Notes: generated by a model not told the origin, from the sequence alone. DNA of 64,000 bases from Taudactylus pleione (GCA_031769625.1 JAUIMM010000534.1:8138001-8202000), one strand, 5' to 3'. Shown: positions 33,194 to 46,038, counted from the first letter of the stretch. Translations and numbers: made by a program.

Positions 33194-33313
33194 AGAGTGT
33201 GCTTATATGAAGGGGAGATAAGAGAAAGTATATACATAAAAGAGTTGTTTATGGAACATTTCCAAAACATAACAAGATAACCTGTGAAACTCTAGCTGAG
33301 TCTTAGCTACATA

Positions 33314-33912
33314 GGCCCTCATTCAGAGCCACTCGCTAGCGGCAGTACGCTCGTTCCGAGCGATGTTCGCACATCTGCGCATGCGTACGGATCATTATAC
33401 GCATGCGCGAACCAGTCAGTGCGGCCGAAATTCATGTGCTCGCAATATAGCGAATGCCTGCTATTTTGAGTGACAGAATGAGGCGTATGTGGGTGGTAAC
33501 AGGGGAAGGTGCTTGAAAATGGGGAGTGGAGATCCGAACGCAGGCGTGCTTAAAGGTCAAAACGGGCGTTTTATGGGTGTGCATAATTAATACAGCAGCG
33601 TCATTGACCACGTCACTGGGTTATTTTATAGCCAGAACTGCTCGCAAGATTGTGGTAGCAAAAACCAACCACAAGAATAGCGAGCAGTTCATACGCTGGT
33701 CGATGTACTCGATTAATCTAATAAATAGCGGACATGACGTATGGTGCGAGCGGCCAGGGGGCGTTTTTAACAAATAACCGAGCGTATGTTTTGCTCGCTC
33801 GTTCAGTCTTAGAGGTGTGAACAGACTGCAATTTGCGAACGGATCATTTGAATAGCCACCCCTTGTTTTTGAACGAACGACCGCAAATAGCGAACGGCTC
33901 TGAATCAGGCCC
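33314..33912. mobile_element. 599-bp GATTCAGAGC MITE, copy C
   Basis: Ends GGCCCTCATTCAGAG and (inward) GGGCCTGATTCAGAG; ATA duplication at 33311-33313 and 33913-33915. Near-identical to copy D (54940) over most of its length. Two NRF1-like palindromes at about 33376 and 33400. Confidence 0.88.
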
Positions 33913-33915
33913 ATA

Positions 33916-35500
33916 GATCCTAATGCACTAATAGGACATCACCATGGGAGGTAACTTAGCAGCAGATGGAGAAATCATGACTCCTATATGTATGTAAAAA
34001 TTATTTCATCATCACTTCATTTTAATTAAGTGTATGCGTTTGCCTATGCAACATATTCTGTCAGAGAAGACATTAATTGGCACATAATAGCAAATCCATA
34101 CAGATGAATGGCTCAATGCATAATCACATTCCTCAAATAAGTGACATTTTTTTTTTTAGGTCACTACATACTGTATTCTCCTCTAGGTGCAGACCCCCCT
34201 GTGCTGCCGGATCCTGTATTAGTCACGCTGCTTACTAAGCTTTAGTTACGTCTTTGCTGCTTATTTTACTTAGGATCAGGTCACACTAGCATACTGCCCA
34301 CGCCACAGATCAGTAGAACAATGGGATAATAAAGCATTACCAGAGGTGAAAAAAGTGATCTTTGATTCTTATGCGGAATACAATACAAAGGCATACTTTG
34401 TTCTAGGTTTTCATTTATTTTTATTTTTTTTAACAATGTGTGTTCAAGTCTGAGGTAAATTGTATAGAAAGGATATTAAGTTCTCTGAGTTCCCTTCTTG
34501 ATTCTCCAATACCATATTATTACCCATGCGTTCAAACGGGCGAACTTTATAAGGCTAAGGTCACGATCATTGGCGGGTCATGGGCTGGTGCAGTCTCTAA
34601 CTTGTCCTGCTGTGCTACTTTCATATTCCCTGAGGGCCTCAATGTTAGCCCATAGGGCCGCCATTTCAGATCATGCCTCTTCTCCGAAATGGCATGGCTG
34701 CTCTGTTGCCACAAGGTTTTTTGTTTTTGTCAATGCCCCAAAATAATCTGGTGCTGGAGCTGCCAACTCTGAGATAGAGCAGCGCAGCCTTTGTGCAGAG
34801 AGACGAAGGCTTAGCCAACAACTGCTGCATCCTTTTCATTTAATCTGTTTAGACCTGCATCAGGGAATGGCCTAATGACCTCCTGTTACTAATGATTGTC
34901 AGGGCTTGAGGTTGTCACTGTCCCAGGCCTATATAAGCAGCCTCCTGTGATCCTATAGCCAGTTTATTGAGCCTGGTCTTTGTGACCAGCATTGTAAATT
35001 CTGTAATTTGCTAGCTGTTTTACCATGCTTAAGGCGGTGTCCTCATACACCTAGCCTCAATACGACACAGTGTGACTTGTCTGTCGTGAGTGCGCCATAA
35101 GGACCTGTGGGACTCATCTAGCGCCAGGTGTCTTTTTTGCATCTTTTTTTTGCCAAAAATGCATCTAAGTCCCAATGCAACTAGGATGCACCAGCAGACT
35201 GTGCTGACTAATCTGATATGTGACACCTATATATCTATGTGCAGCCTTGGAGAGAGTTATAGTGTAGAAAATGCTCAAAGCAACCAATAGGCTCATACAA
35301 TTTGAAAGACTGTGCTAGGTAAATGACAGAAGCGGTTTAGAGCATATTGATCAATTACTATTTATGGTATGTCCCCCCCCCCAAAACACTGGTTTTCAAA
35401 TATTAATGATTCCCGAATGTATGAAAGAGATAACGCAGCAGATATCTCCATATCTGCCATTGGTCTCACCATTTCTGACAGCACCTGCAGCTCCCATAGG
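33916..35500. other. Non-coding, no recognised gene
   Basis: Mostly unique-looking. A TATATAAG-containing stretch at 34925-34985 has the look of an LTR or promoter fragment, but there are no matching ends. Confidence 0.4.
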
Positions 35501-35509
35501 TTTCTAAGG

Positions 35510-35999
35510 GGATGCAGTTCAGATGCCGATGGTCTAAATGCCGACTGTCAGCATCCCGACTGTTTAATCCCAGCAGGCGTCTAATGACCAGCGTTGAAAT
35601 CCCGACGCTGGTCATTACACCTACGCCGGGAGCCCAACACCCGGCTTAATGATTGAAGGTAAGCCAGGCGACGGGCGTGGACAGCCACAGGGGTTTAGGT
35701 TTAGGCTAGGGAAAGGGGGCGTTATGCACCCCCGGGGGGAGGTTAGGATTAGGTTAGGCACCCCCTCGGGGACTTAGGTTAAGGTGGCGGGGAAGGGGGG
35801 GTTAGGTTTAGGCACTTAGAGGGAGGATTAGGGTTAGGCACTTGGGGGGAGGGTAGGGTTAGGCACCCCTAAGGGAGGGTTAGGGGGTAAAATTAGGTTA
35901 GAACATACTTACCTTGGACGATCGGGATTTTCGCCCCTGCCGGGCTCACGCTGTCAGGATTTGAACCTCCGGCCATGTGGCCGGCGGTAAATCGTATGT
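35510..35999 (+). mobile_element. Element with telomere-like minisatellite (TL copy 2)
   Basis: Begins GGATGCAGTTCAGATGCC and ends ..GGTAAATCGTATG. A direct repeat TTTCTAAGG flanks it (35501-35509 and right after the element near 36018). The interior array of about 28-36-bp units carries TTAGGTTTAGG and TTAGGGTTAGGCAC. It has AAGGTAAGC upstream of the array and ACTTACCT at 35907 downstream. Confidence 0.7.
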
Positions 36000-36019
36000 A
36001 TTCAATTTCTAAGGGCGCT

Positions 36020-36725
36020 ACGAAGTTGTCAGATTTTGGTTACAAAGTTGTCAGAGTTTGGCCCCAGCAGCTAACGCCATCTGAACATGACATTAACTAT
36101 TGTAGCCTATGAGCTACATAATGCATTAATTAGCGAGTGAGAGTTCCTCCAAAACCCTCACTGGCAATGGCTGCCGCACATGTGTGGTCTACTGACCGCG
36201 GAAATAATTAGAACAGCCCCAGCTCTCAGAGGAGAAATGAAATGATTTCACTTCTTACACATCATATGGTGAGAGCCCCTGTACCTGCGGGTGATTAATG
36301 ATACATTCGGACAATCTATAATATCTTATTTCCACAAACAGCAGCTTTAAGACATTATAAATATTGGGTCTAGAACGCAATGATTAGTAAATATGCCCCT
36401 TTATCTCTCTCTAAGGCTTGATAGATCTCCCTTTTGACATTATCCTACTACCTCTCTGGCTCTTTACTCATGGCCTTGGATGATTACCTCTCTGGCTATT
36501 AACCCCTAGGTTCTTGGGGAAGTAACTCAGTAACCACTATACAAATATCATAAACCCTGACAGAGTTACGATAGTGTCATCTCACCTTTATGTTGTAAAA
36601 ACTCTTTAAAACGCAATATCATTAATTGAGAGCAAAACAGATATGAAATAAATGTCCAGTATTAATACTGCTCTTGCAGGATTATAATTTTGGGAAATAA
36701 CATGGTGCTTCCACTACCTAGCCCC
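36020..36725. other. Non-coding, no recognised feature
   Basis: Ordinary unique-looking sequence between two transposons. Confidence 0.5.
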
Positions 36726-36730
36726 ATCTA

Positions 36731-37254
36731 CATTATGTAGACAAAAATGATTGGACACCCCCGGGCGAGCAAAATGGTGTGTTCCTGTAGCAGACACGAG
36801 TTCATGAAAGTATAAAACGAGAGGTATCGAGATGTTCTCGATAACTCTGTGCTCCTTTCTTTGTAGCAGTTCTACGGAAACAACAAATGTTTTTATCAGG
36901 ATGACAATGCCACTTGTCATGTTTCCAGGGTGATGCTGGATTGGTATACAGAAAATTTGGTAACCTGGATGGACTGGCTAGCTCAGAGTCCAGATTCTAA
37001 CCCCATGGAAAACCTCTGGGACTAATTGGAGCGACGGGTGCGTTCTAGGCTGACTCGACCTTCTTCAGTGTCACAGTTGGTCACTGTACTTAAGGTGGAA
37101 TGGCAAAACATACCACATGCTGTTGTCCAGGAACTTGTGGAAAGTTTGCTGTGTCTGCAGTAATCACTACATGTAGTGGACCTGAAAATTACTGACGTCA
37201 ATAAATCTTGTTGATCTATTTGCTGTCAGTCCAATCAATTTTGTCTACATAATG
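36731..37254 (+). mobile_element. Internally deleted Tc1-like element, family 3 (524 bp)
   Basis: The ends CATTATGTAGACAAAA are inverted at 37254. The 5' half of the transposase, including the first catalytic aspartate, is absent. Confidence 0.8.
36870..37163 (+). pseudogene. C-terminal remnant of Tc1-like transposase
   Basis: Translation gives FYGNNKCFYQDDNATCH, then SPDSNPMENLWD with a TAA, then LERRVRSRLTRP. The second aspartate and the glutamate are at DD34E spacing. The in-frame stop after NLWD and the missing N-terminal half make it non-functional. Confidence 0.85.
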
Positions 37255-37264
37255 TCTATGGAAC

Positions 37265-37815
37265 GGGAAGCAGTCGGGAAGCCAACGAACGGAATCCCGA
37301 CCGCCGGCTCCCCGACTGTCTAATCCCGGCAAGGGTTAAATGACAGGCATCGAGATCCAGACGCCTGTCATTTTACCTACGCTGGGAGCCCAGCGCCCGG
37401 CATCCCGATTGAAAGGTAAGCCGGGCGCCGGGCGGGGAAGGTTAGGTTAGGGGCTCCTGGGGGGGACTTAGGGTTAGGCAGCCCCCTGGGAGGGTTAGGG
37501 TTAGGCTAGGGGTAGGGGGGTTTATGGCTAGGCACCCCCGTGGGGAGGTTAGGGTTAGGCACTCCCCCGGAAGACTTAGGTTTAGGCAGCGGGGAAGGAG
37601 GGGTTAGGTTTAGGCACTTAGAGGGAGGTTAGGGTTAGGCACTTGTGGGAGGAGGTTAGGGTTAGGCACTTGTGGGGGGAGGTTAGGGTTAGGCACCACT
37701 AAGGGAGGGTTTGGGTTAGGGGGGGGTTAGGTTAGTTTATACTTACCTTTAGTTCAGTCGGGATCTTCACCTCTGCCGGGCTTCTACTGTTGGGGTGGTA
37801 AATCATACCGATCCC
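37265..37815 (+). mobile_element. Element with telomere-like minisatellite (TL copy 3), 9-bp TSD
   Basis: Starts GGGAAGCAGTCGGGAAGCC and ends, inward, GGGATCGGTATGATTTACC. A perfect 9-bp duplication ctatggaac lies at 37256-37264 and 37816-37824. The array at about 37440-37735 has units with GGTTAGGGTTAGGCACTT. It lies 10 bases right of the family 3 Tc1 element. A 9-bp TSD fits Mutator-like elements; no transposase is present. Confidence 0.8.
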
Positions 37816-37824
37816 CTATGGAAC

Positions 37825-38248
37825 ACTATCTATGCACCTTGCATTCAGACCGATTGCTCCTCCCTGCTCAACAGTTATTGCCAACAGAACATTAGTGTAT
37901 GATAAATTGCTTCTTCTACTGTGGAACTGTTTGATGATTTGATCGTAAATGTTTCATTTCTAAGAATACATCTCAAAATGCTAATCTGTCCCTAGTGCAA
38001 CTTCTGAGAGCAGCTCTGCAAGAACCAGGAAAACAGTTGAATTGTTATTGTGACCAGGTATGAAATATGACATCTTATGCATACAGTATTACTTTATCAT
38101 AGGATCATTGCTAAATAATGTGTTTTTCAATTGTGGAAACAATTTGGAATGTGATATAAATAAATATAAACTAACCTTTGTTTTGTGCCATTTTTCAAAG
38201 ACAGCAACACAGTTAAAGTGAACCCTCCAGTAGCATTCAAAAACATTA
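37825..38248. other. Non-coding, no recognised feature
   Basis: AT-rich spacer before the second Tc1 copy. Confidence 0.5.
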
Positions 38249-39899
38249 CAGTCAGGTGCATAAATATTGGGACATTGACAACATTTTCACATTTTGGCCT
38301 CTATTCACCATCACAATGGCTTTGAAATGAAAGAAACAAGATGTGCTTTAACTGCAGACTTTTAGATTTAATTTGAGGGTAATTACATCCAAATCAGATG
38401 AACGGTGTAGGAATTACAACGGTTTCTATATGTGCCTCCCACTTTTTCAGGGGCCAAAAGTAATGGGGCAAACTAAACAATCCTAAATCTAACTTTCACT
38501 TTTTAATAATTTGTTGCAAATCCTTTGCAGGCAATTACAGCCTGAAGTCTGGAACGCATAGACATCTCCAGACGCTGGGTTTCAATCCTTGGTGATGCTC
38601 TGCCAGGCCTCTTCTGCAAATGTCTTCAGTTCCTGCTTGTTCTTGGGGAATTTTCCCTTCAGTTTTGTCTTCATCAAGTGCATTGCATGCTCAATCGGAT
38701 TCAGGTCAGGCGATTGACATGGCCATTGCATAACATTCCACTTTTTAGCCTTAAAAAACTCTTTGGTTGCTTTTGCAGTATGCTTCGGGTCATTGTCCAT
38801 CTGCACTGCGAAGCGCCGTCCAATGAGTTCTGAAGCATTTGACTGAATATGAGCATATAATATTGCCCAAAACACTTCAGAATTCATTCTGCTGCTTTTG
38901 TCAGCAGTCACATCATCAATAAATACAAGGGAACCAGTTTCATTGGCAGCCATACATGCCCACGCCATGACACTACCACCACCATGCTTCACTGATGAGG
39001 TGGTATGTTTTGGATCATGAGCAGTTCCTTTCCTTCTCCATACTCTTCTCTTCCCATCACTCTGGTACAAGTTGATCTTTGTCTCATCTGTCCATAGGAT
39101 GTTGTTCCAGAACTGTAATGGCTTTTTTAGATGTTGTTTGGTAAACTCTAATCTGGTCTTCCTGTTGTTGTGGCTCACCAATGGTTTACATCTTGTGGTG
39201 AACCCTCTATATTCACTCTTGTGAAGTCTTCTCTTGATTGTTGACTTTGACACATATACACCTACTTCCTGGAGAGTGTTCTTGATTTGGCCAACTGTTG
39301 TAAAGGGGTTTTTCTTCACTAGGGAAACAATTATTCTGTCATCCACCACAGTTGTTTTCCGTGGTCTTCCGGGTCTTTTGGTGTTGCTGAGCTCTCCGGT
39401 GCGTTCTTTCTTTTTAAGAATTTTCCAAACAGTTCATTTGGCCACACCTAATGTTTTGCTATCTCTCTGATGGGTTTGTTTTGATTTTTCAGCCTAATGA
39501 TGGCTTGCTTCACTGATAGTAACAGCTCTTTGGACCTCATATTGAGAGTCGACAGCAACTGATTCCAAATGCAAATGTCACACCTAGAATCAACCCCAGA
39601 CCTTTTACCTGCTTAATTGATAATGAAATAATGAGGGAATAGCCCACACCTGTCCATGAAATAGCTTTTGAGTTGATTGTCCCATTACTTTTGGCCCCTT
39701 AAAAAGTGGGAGGCACATATAGAAACCGTTGTAATTCCTACACCGTTCACCTGATTTGGATGTAATTACCCTCAAATTAAATCTGAAAGTCTGCAGTTAA
39801 AGCACATCTTGTTTGTTTCATTTCAAAGCCATTGTGGTGGTGAATAGAGGACAAAATATGAAAATTCTGTCAATGTCCCAATATTTATGCACCTGACTG
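38249..39899 (-). mobile_element. Tc1-like transposon, family 2, copy 2 (1651 bp)
   Basis: Inverted ends CAGTCAGGTGCATAAATATT are flanked by TA. Near-identical to 28059-29713 and in the same orientation, about 10.2 kb apart. Confidence 0.92.
38503..39540 (-). pseudogene. Tc1-like transposase, copy 2, with few lesions
   Basis: From the ATG at 39540 it reads MRSKELLLSVKQAI, then meets a one-base deletion in an A-run (stop after REIAKH), and a TCA-to-TGA change in the next motif (AK*TVW). After that a long open stretch (39349 to 38582) carries all DDE residues: TDETKINLY, VQMDNDPKHT and SPDLNPIEHAM at DD34E spacing. A one-base insertion causes a stop after ITKD, just before the terminal SRLQAVIACK part. 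This is the best-preserved Tc1 transposase in the window, but not intact. Confidence 0.9.
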
Positions 39900-39901
39900 T
39901 A

Positions 39902-40216
39902 TATAGGTATTACACAAAGTTACAACAATAATATAAAGGGGGAGACTTATGATAAGGTCTATTCAAGAGAGACTGTTTACAGTATGTCCAGTTTGAATGT
40001 AATCTTTATCGCCCAATTTAAGGGATGCCTAGTGGACCCAGCCGGCAATGTACAAGTACAGTCTATAGTGAGTAAATGTTGCTTATATCGGCCTGTGCAT
40101 GTACAAGCTATGGGGACCTGAGAGCTATAAAAAGGGGAAGTTGTCGGGAAAAAAGGAACTAGTTGTTATTTGCATTTGTTATTACATACCAATTATATTA
40201 TATCATATATACAGTA
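39902..40216. other. Non-coding, no recognised feature
   Basis: AT-rich stretch. Confidence 0.5.
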
Positions 40217-40330
40217 TCTATACTAATATAATAAGATGTTGTGTCTGTCTGTTTGTTCCAAGTTGGCACAAAAACTACTGAAATGCCTAGAAATAATCTG
40301 CACTTTGCTTCATCTCAATCCATCAAGGTA
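40217..40330 (+). mobile_element. Helitron-like 5' terminus
   Basis: TCTATACTAATATAATAAG preceded by A, then a GTCTGTCTGTTTGTT stretch and 'aaaactactgaaatg'. This is the typical start of animal Helitrons (TC 5' end, insertion between A and T). No Rep/helicase coding sequence and no 3' hairpin with CTRR end was found, so it is a truncated or very short non-autonomous copy. Confidence 0.55.
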
Positions 40331-42095
40331 AAGCTGAGCAATAACAGAAACAAAATTTATTGACATCATTAATGTAAGAGAAAGGTGTGCCACCATGCAC
40401 GCGTCCGGTAATGGCTAGGGGGAGGGGGTCCGCATTCACATGAATAGGATAGGCTACATAGCAGCCTGTCCACAGGGCACACAGTGACATTAGTGTGAGT
40501 GCTGGGTGAATGCGCTGCTGCCAACAGTCTGTATAAACCATTTTATCAATTTAAACCAACCAAGACCCAAGTGATCTTAATATTGCAAAATAGGACAAAG
40601 TCATAAGCAGTTAAGTTACAGACCATTGAGCCTCAAATCAGTAGTCTGGAAATAGAGGTAACATACATAACTGCAAACAAACTAATAGCAGAGGCTCAAC
40701 GTGGTCTTTTAACTGATCGGCCAAGACAGACTAATGTAATCAGTTCTTGTGAAGAAGCGAGTTGTAAGCTAGATCTTGTCAATGTAGTGGCGATGTATTT
40801 GGGTTCTGTTATTGGACAAAAAGTCTGTGTATGGGCAAATAGGAAACAGAGGGTTGCTATAAAAGGAACAGTATCAGATTGTATGGATTCCAGAGTTTTA
40901 TCATTGCTTTTATTATCTGGTAGAAGGTCTAGAAAGTATGGTGTTCAGGGAATTGTATGGGGTCAGGAAGGCATTTTCTCCCCATGTTAGGTTAATTTGG
41001 CAGACACATTTGGGAGCTAAGAGGTTGAAGTTGACGGATTTGTTTCTGTTTCATTATATGTAATATCACCAATTGTTCCACAAACCAAACCACAGGAGGT
41101 TTGGCTCATCAACACAAATCCAATATGTTGTATGTAACTAAAACCACAATGCTATCCACCTTATTATTAAATGCACCCATTATTACTCTACTGATACATG
41201 CAATAAGCTGAATAATCTCTAATATTAGAGAGGAGACCTCAGGGAGGAGACTTCACTATTACATAAGACAAGAGCTATGTTTTCCTTCTTAGAATATTAT
41301 AAGCTGCAGATTATCCATAATTTGATTGGGAAGATCCTTCTTCTTTAATTGGCATAAAAAAATGTATCTTAAAAGATTTTATTAGATTGGGTTTTACTCA
41401 ATTACAAGCTTTTCAATCCATTGTGACTGTCCCCGCAGCTTTAATTCAATAGTAATGTCTGATATCATGATAAAATATACTGTAGACATACAGTACAGAC
41501 TGAGACGTGTGCGATTTTGATGCTGCTCTAAGACATTTAACTATTCTGCATCAATTATGCTTCGCTGCCAATCATACGTAATAATAGCTGGCAAGGAAAA
41601 CATCAGGGCAATGTAGAAATGCAACAATACAACCCCAAATGACTCACAATTCCGTATAAATCTATGTAGCAACTGGAGGCACTTTGGATAATTGCTCCTA
41701 AAGGAATCAGCAGGTAGCGTTTGAATTGGTGGCAAAGTGGATGAGGAATTATTTTATTTCACAGTACATTTTCTTTCCGAATGGACACTGAAACAATGTA
41801 TTGATGTACAGTATATATTCAGGGATTTAACCCCTGGGCGAAGGCAGATGCCAAAGCAAGTGAGGTTCTACTTTCTAGGTTTGTGTAAAAATGTTTTCTT
41901 TACTGTGGTAACGAGTGCTGAATAGGAATGGTCACCAAATAGGCAGTACGTATAGTATAAATAAAATGTGCAATATGTTAAGTCAATATGTTTTCTTACC
42001 ATGTAAATCATCATGTTACATTGTGTCAGCCGGCGTCACCTGTCTATGGCCAAGCAAGGTTATTGGCTCAAAGCTCTACATAAAAAAACCCATTG
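40331..42095. other. Non-coding, no recognised feature
   Basis: Part of this could be the body of the Helitron-like copy. Frames are short and carry no recognised motif. Confidence 0.45.
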
Positions 42096-42103
42096 GCAAC
42101 AAT

Positions 42104-42371
42104 CAGAACCGTAACTAGACTTTTTGGTGCCCTGTGCCAGAAAGAGCATTGGCGCCCCCCTCATTTTTCAAAGGGAAATAATGCACCCAAAAAAGGGGAA
42201 TGGCCTAATGGAGAAGGACCAGGGAAGAGATAGGAGAGGCCAGGAGATGCTAGGGATGAAATAAGAGGAAACTACAAGTGAGAATGATAATAAATAGAAA
42301 TTTGACAGGCCCAAACAGCGCCCCCTGACCTGTGCGATGGCACCGGCCGCACTACCCTAGCTACGGCCCTG
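42104..42371. mobile_element. hAT-like MITE with perfect 8-bp TSD (268 bp)
   Basis: Ends CAGAACCGTAACTAG and (inward) CAGGGCCGTAGCTAGG. Perfect duplication gcaacaat at 42096-42103 and 42372-42379. Same family as 46227-46519, inverted. Confidence 0.9.
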
Positions 42372-42379
42372 GCAACAAT

Positions 42380-43173
42380 GTATACTTCATGGCATCCCAG
42401 CTAAAGTCCAGTACATAATTGGCGCCTATGCCAGTCCCAACAGTGCCAGGTTCCCAGCAGCATTGCAGGTGCAATGTAATTGACATTGCGAGCTGGAGGG
42501 AGCCACAGACCGGAGGTTATAACAGGACTGGAGGATGGATGGTATGATGTACATTAATGTATATTTATGGGAGGGGGAAGACTACAAAACACAGAGACAG
42601 GTGTGGAAAACAGTTGATACAAAACATATAGATGGGGACAGCTCAATACAGATGGGGGTGTTGGGGCACAATACGAAATCAGAAATGAGGGGTAGTACAG
42701 GACATACAGATGAGGCGTGGGGAAGGGCATGGGCATAATACAAAACACAGTTTGGCGGGGATATAGAACATACAGTAATACAGATCAAACAGATGAGGTG
42801 CAGAAAGCACAATAAAGGAGTTACAGATTGGGGTTAGCACAATGCACATCAGAGGGGCTCAATATTGAACATACAGATTAGGGGGTACACAAAATAGGAC
42901 ATGCAGATGGGGAGCATGCGATGGTTCTGATGGGCCTTATAAGGGGTGGGTAAGAAGTGCCACGACCTGAGGAGCTTCATTTTCCATGTTCGCTCCACCG
43001 TGTGTGAAAATCCGTCACCACCACTGTGTATACTATGTGCCTGGGCATATGAGTACCCTCCTGCCTAACTAAAAGGAACGATGAAGACTGTCTTCTTATG
43101 TATCTACAGGTGTTGAATGGACACACAGAAACCAATAGCAAATGTACTGTACATCTAAGAGTGTGGTATGATA
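42380..43173. other. Non-coding, degenerate internal repeats
   Basis: Bases 42580-42920 contain a loose tandem of 'acatacagatgggg' and 'caaaacac' words at ~50-60 base spacing, a worn minisatellite. No gene. Confidence 0.5.
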
Positions 43174-43690
43174 TGTGGACAGTTTTCATGTCGACATGCA
43201 GAGTCAACATGAGAATGTCGGCATGGTCAAAGTGTTGACATACAACATGCAACATGCTTAGTATCATATCTACACAAATGACATGTCAACATGATAAAAT
43301 GTCGACATAACGCCCCCTACCTAGTCCCGGTGGCAGCGGTGTATCCAGCGATGTCGTCCAGGTCCCCGGCAGTCATGCAACGAGCAGTTCCGGCGCAGAT
43401 ATCTGACGAGCAGCATTCTGGTGAGTACAGTCCTCATCCCTAATCCTAATCATCCCAAACCTATAATACTTCCCCCTCAGCAGCCTAACCCTAACCTCTC
43501 CCTAGTGCCTAACCCTAACCATCCCGTCAGCAGCTAAACCTAAGTGTTGGCATTCTGAGAATGTCTACATTTGACATGGCAACATTTCAGATGTCGACTT
43601 TCTGAGGATATCGATTTGGTGCCTGTCGACATGTTAAATCATGTCAACATTTTTGTGTCGACAATATGACCAGATACATATGTGAAGGGG
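43174..43690. mobile_element. Repeat with scattered ATGTCGACAT words and telomere-like units
   Basis: Both flanks are rich in GTCGACAT-like half-palindromes in both orientations (43191, 43220, 43300, 43590, 43628, 43660). The middle holds CTAACCCTAACC units (about 43480-43520) and a splice-donor-like CTGGTGAGT. Ends are not resolved. Confidence 0.5.
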
Positions 43691-45534
43691 GTTAGTGCGT
43701 CGGGCAGGAGACAGCACGTGAATGATTAACTGCAGCCACCATTACATTACTGGAACCTGCACACACAATTGGTGCCCTAAAGAGTACTCTCTCCACCAAC
43801 TGCCCTATTTTATACAGCACTCTGTAGCTTCAACAGTCTGATCACAAGATCAGATTGTGCCACTTACTGTACCCACGTAATGTATGACGCTTTAAAAAGA
43901 AAATTTACCAACGTCCCCTCAAATGCTGCCTTTACAGGGTCGTATTCATAGTTGCGATTCCGAATGCGGCCAGATCTTGCAAACGTATATACTTTGGGGC
44001 CTACCTCATACACACCATGATTGCTTCTCATTTAGGGGTTAACTGGCATTACAAGGGCTGTTCGCACATAGAAGAAGCAGCCCTTGGGTGTGTCATGGGC
44101 ATGTAGACAGAGTTGCAGGCTATTTACGAACCTAGGCAGAGATCCATCTAATCTCACAGATACAGTCAACTCAGAATACAGACGAACGTCTTAATGGATA
44201 TCCGACAGCTTATAGCAGACGGGATTGCGTCAGCTTTAGGAGTGACTCAGAGTCAGGCCAATAATCTATGCCGGTGCCACTTGAAATAAGCATCACAAGG
44301 ATCACTGGGACTGGTCTCAAGCTGGATATATACGTTTATATGCGTCATTTATTTTGGATATATGATTAAGCTCTGTAATAAACAATGTTAATGTTATTTA
44401 AATATATTGTGCTAGGAAAATGTCATATTAATATGTATGAATCAGATTTGAAATTATTTTGCTGGATTCTAAACAATCTACAACAATGAAATACTAATAA
44501 TCCAGTGCTTGGTGAAGAGAGGAGCAATTTAATAGTGTGCAAGATAATGAGAAGTGTGTGTAGGCTGCATAAGCCTGGAGCCAATCGCAGCATTAGAATG
44601 CTCAGGTATTAGTCAGCTGTATCTATCTTCTTCTAACAGAAGTGTGGACATATTCTGCTGGCACCTATCCCCCTCCTGCTCCATGGAAGGTTTCTCTCCT
44701 CCCTCAGCTCACCTGAGGACACCTGCATTATGATTTGACAGGTGTATTACCCCAGTCAAACTACCCATCTAACCCTCTTTCCAAAGATGCAAGGAAATAT
44801 ATATTGTCCTGCAGGTCCGGACTGCCCATCAGGCCCTTCAGGCAACTACCAGAAGGGCCGATGGCTAGATAGGCCGATCCGGTGTCAAACCCCGGGCCGA
44901 GAAGCTTCGCCTCCCAGTGCCCAACTTGGCCAGGGATATTGAAAGACGGACACGTACAGGAAGACTGCCAGGCCCTGTCCATGCCTGTTGCCCTGTTATA
45001 GTAAACCCCCTGAGTGACTATATTTATACAATGTATCTCCTCTATTATTTAGCTTTTTGCTATAACATATGGAGAAAACAAACTGTATGCTTGAATGTGA
45101 CTTTACATGATGCAAAGTTCAAGAGCCCATGATTACACTACAGTACCTTTTATATTTACAGTTTATTGGAGGATGTCATGCATATTTATGTGCTGTAATT
45201 ATTACTATGTTAAACATGGCTGGATTTAAACTATTTTGCGCTTAGGTAGCACACAACCGCGGTCCTTAACTCCCAATACATTTCCGGTGTCTGGTAACTA
45301 ACTAGAGTGCTCATTGTTCTTTTATATACTCTCTGGTCTGCTTTGAGTTGAATTTCTCCCTACACAGTCTGCACCTCATCACAAATGCATTGATATGCAA
45401 GGAGTGCTATGTTCTACAGGTAGTTTGCAATAAATAGCAGGAGCATCATCCAATCTAAATGGAATATTCAGCAAAACTCTCTCAATGAGTTAATTTCCCC
45501 TTCTTAATGTTGCACTCTCAGCACTAAGGCCCGT
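43691..45534. other. Non-coding; worn MITE fragment near 44810-44900
   Basis: The stretch from about 44812 (GGTCCGGACTGCCCATC, then an inverted ctaccagaagggcc) looks like the left part of a hAT-like MITE. The rest is unique-looking without a gene. Confidence 0.45.
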
Positions 45535-45537
45535 ATT

Positions 45538-45982
45538 TAATTAGTGGTGAAAAGTTTTCACTGATGCACGGTTTTCGCCTGTTTTCCAAGTATCGCCGTA
45601 TTGAATTCCAGGACGTTTTCGCCTACGCAAAACTCCATAGGCAAAACCAGACACGGCTTAATATAATTTTTCCACACTTATGCAAATATGCATATAACAG
45701 CCCTTTGACTCAAAATAAGATCCTTAAGTACTTTTATTATGGCTAATAATACACTTCTATATTGATTCCCTGGGTGAGTTAGGTTTTATTGGGGGTACAG
45801 ACTGATTTCCCCCCCAAAAAACAGACCTTTTTGCCAGTTCCGCTATTTGCTGCATTCGCCCATATGCGTTTTTGCCTGTTTTACAATTGCATAGGGTGAA
45901 AGCACGCATTGAGTAAGCAATGAGGTGAAAACATCTCACTTTTCGCCGACCTCCGCTTTTCGCGGCTAATTGAATCTGCCCC
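45538..45982. mobile_element. GGCCCGTATTTAATTAG MITE (445 bp)
   Basis: Ends GGCCCGTATTTAATTAG and (inward) GGGGCAGATTCAATTAG. Flanks TAA/TTA fit a TWA-type 3-bp target with one change. The interior repeats 'ttttcgcc' and 'gcaaaa' words in both orientations. Confidence 0.7.
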
Positions 45983-46038
45983 TTAGTTTTCATAAGGGAT
46001 GCCTGTGCCCTCTTAAAAAAAGCCCCAAATATCTATTC

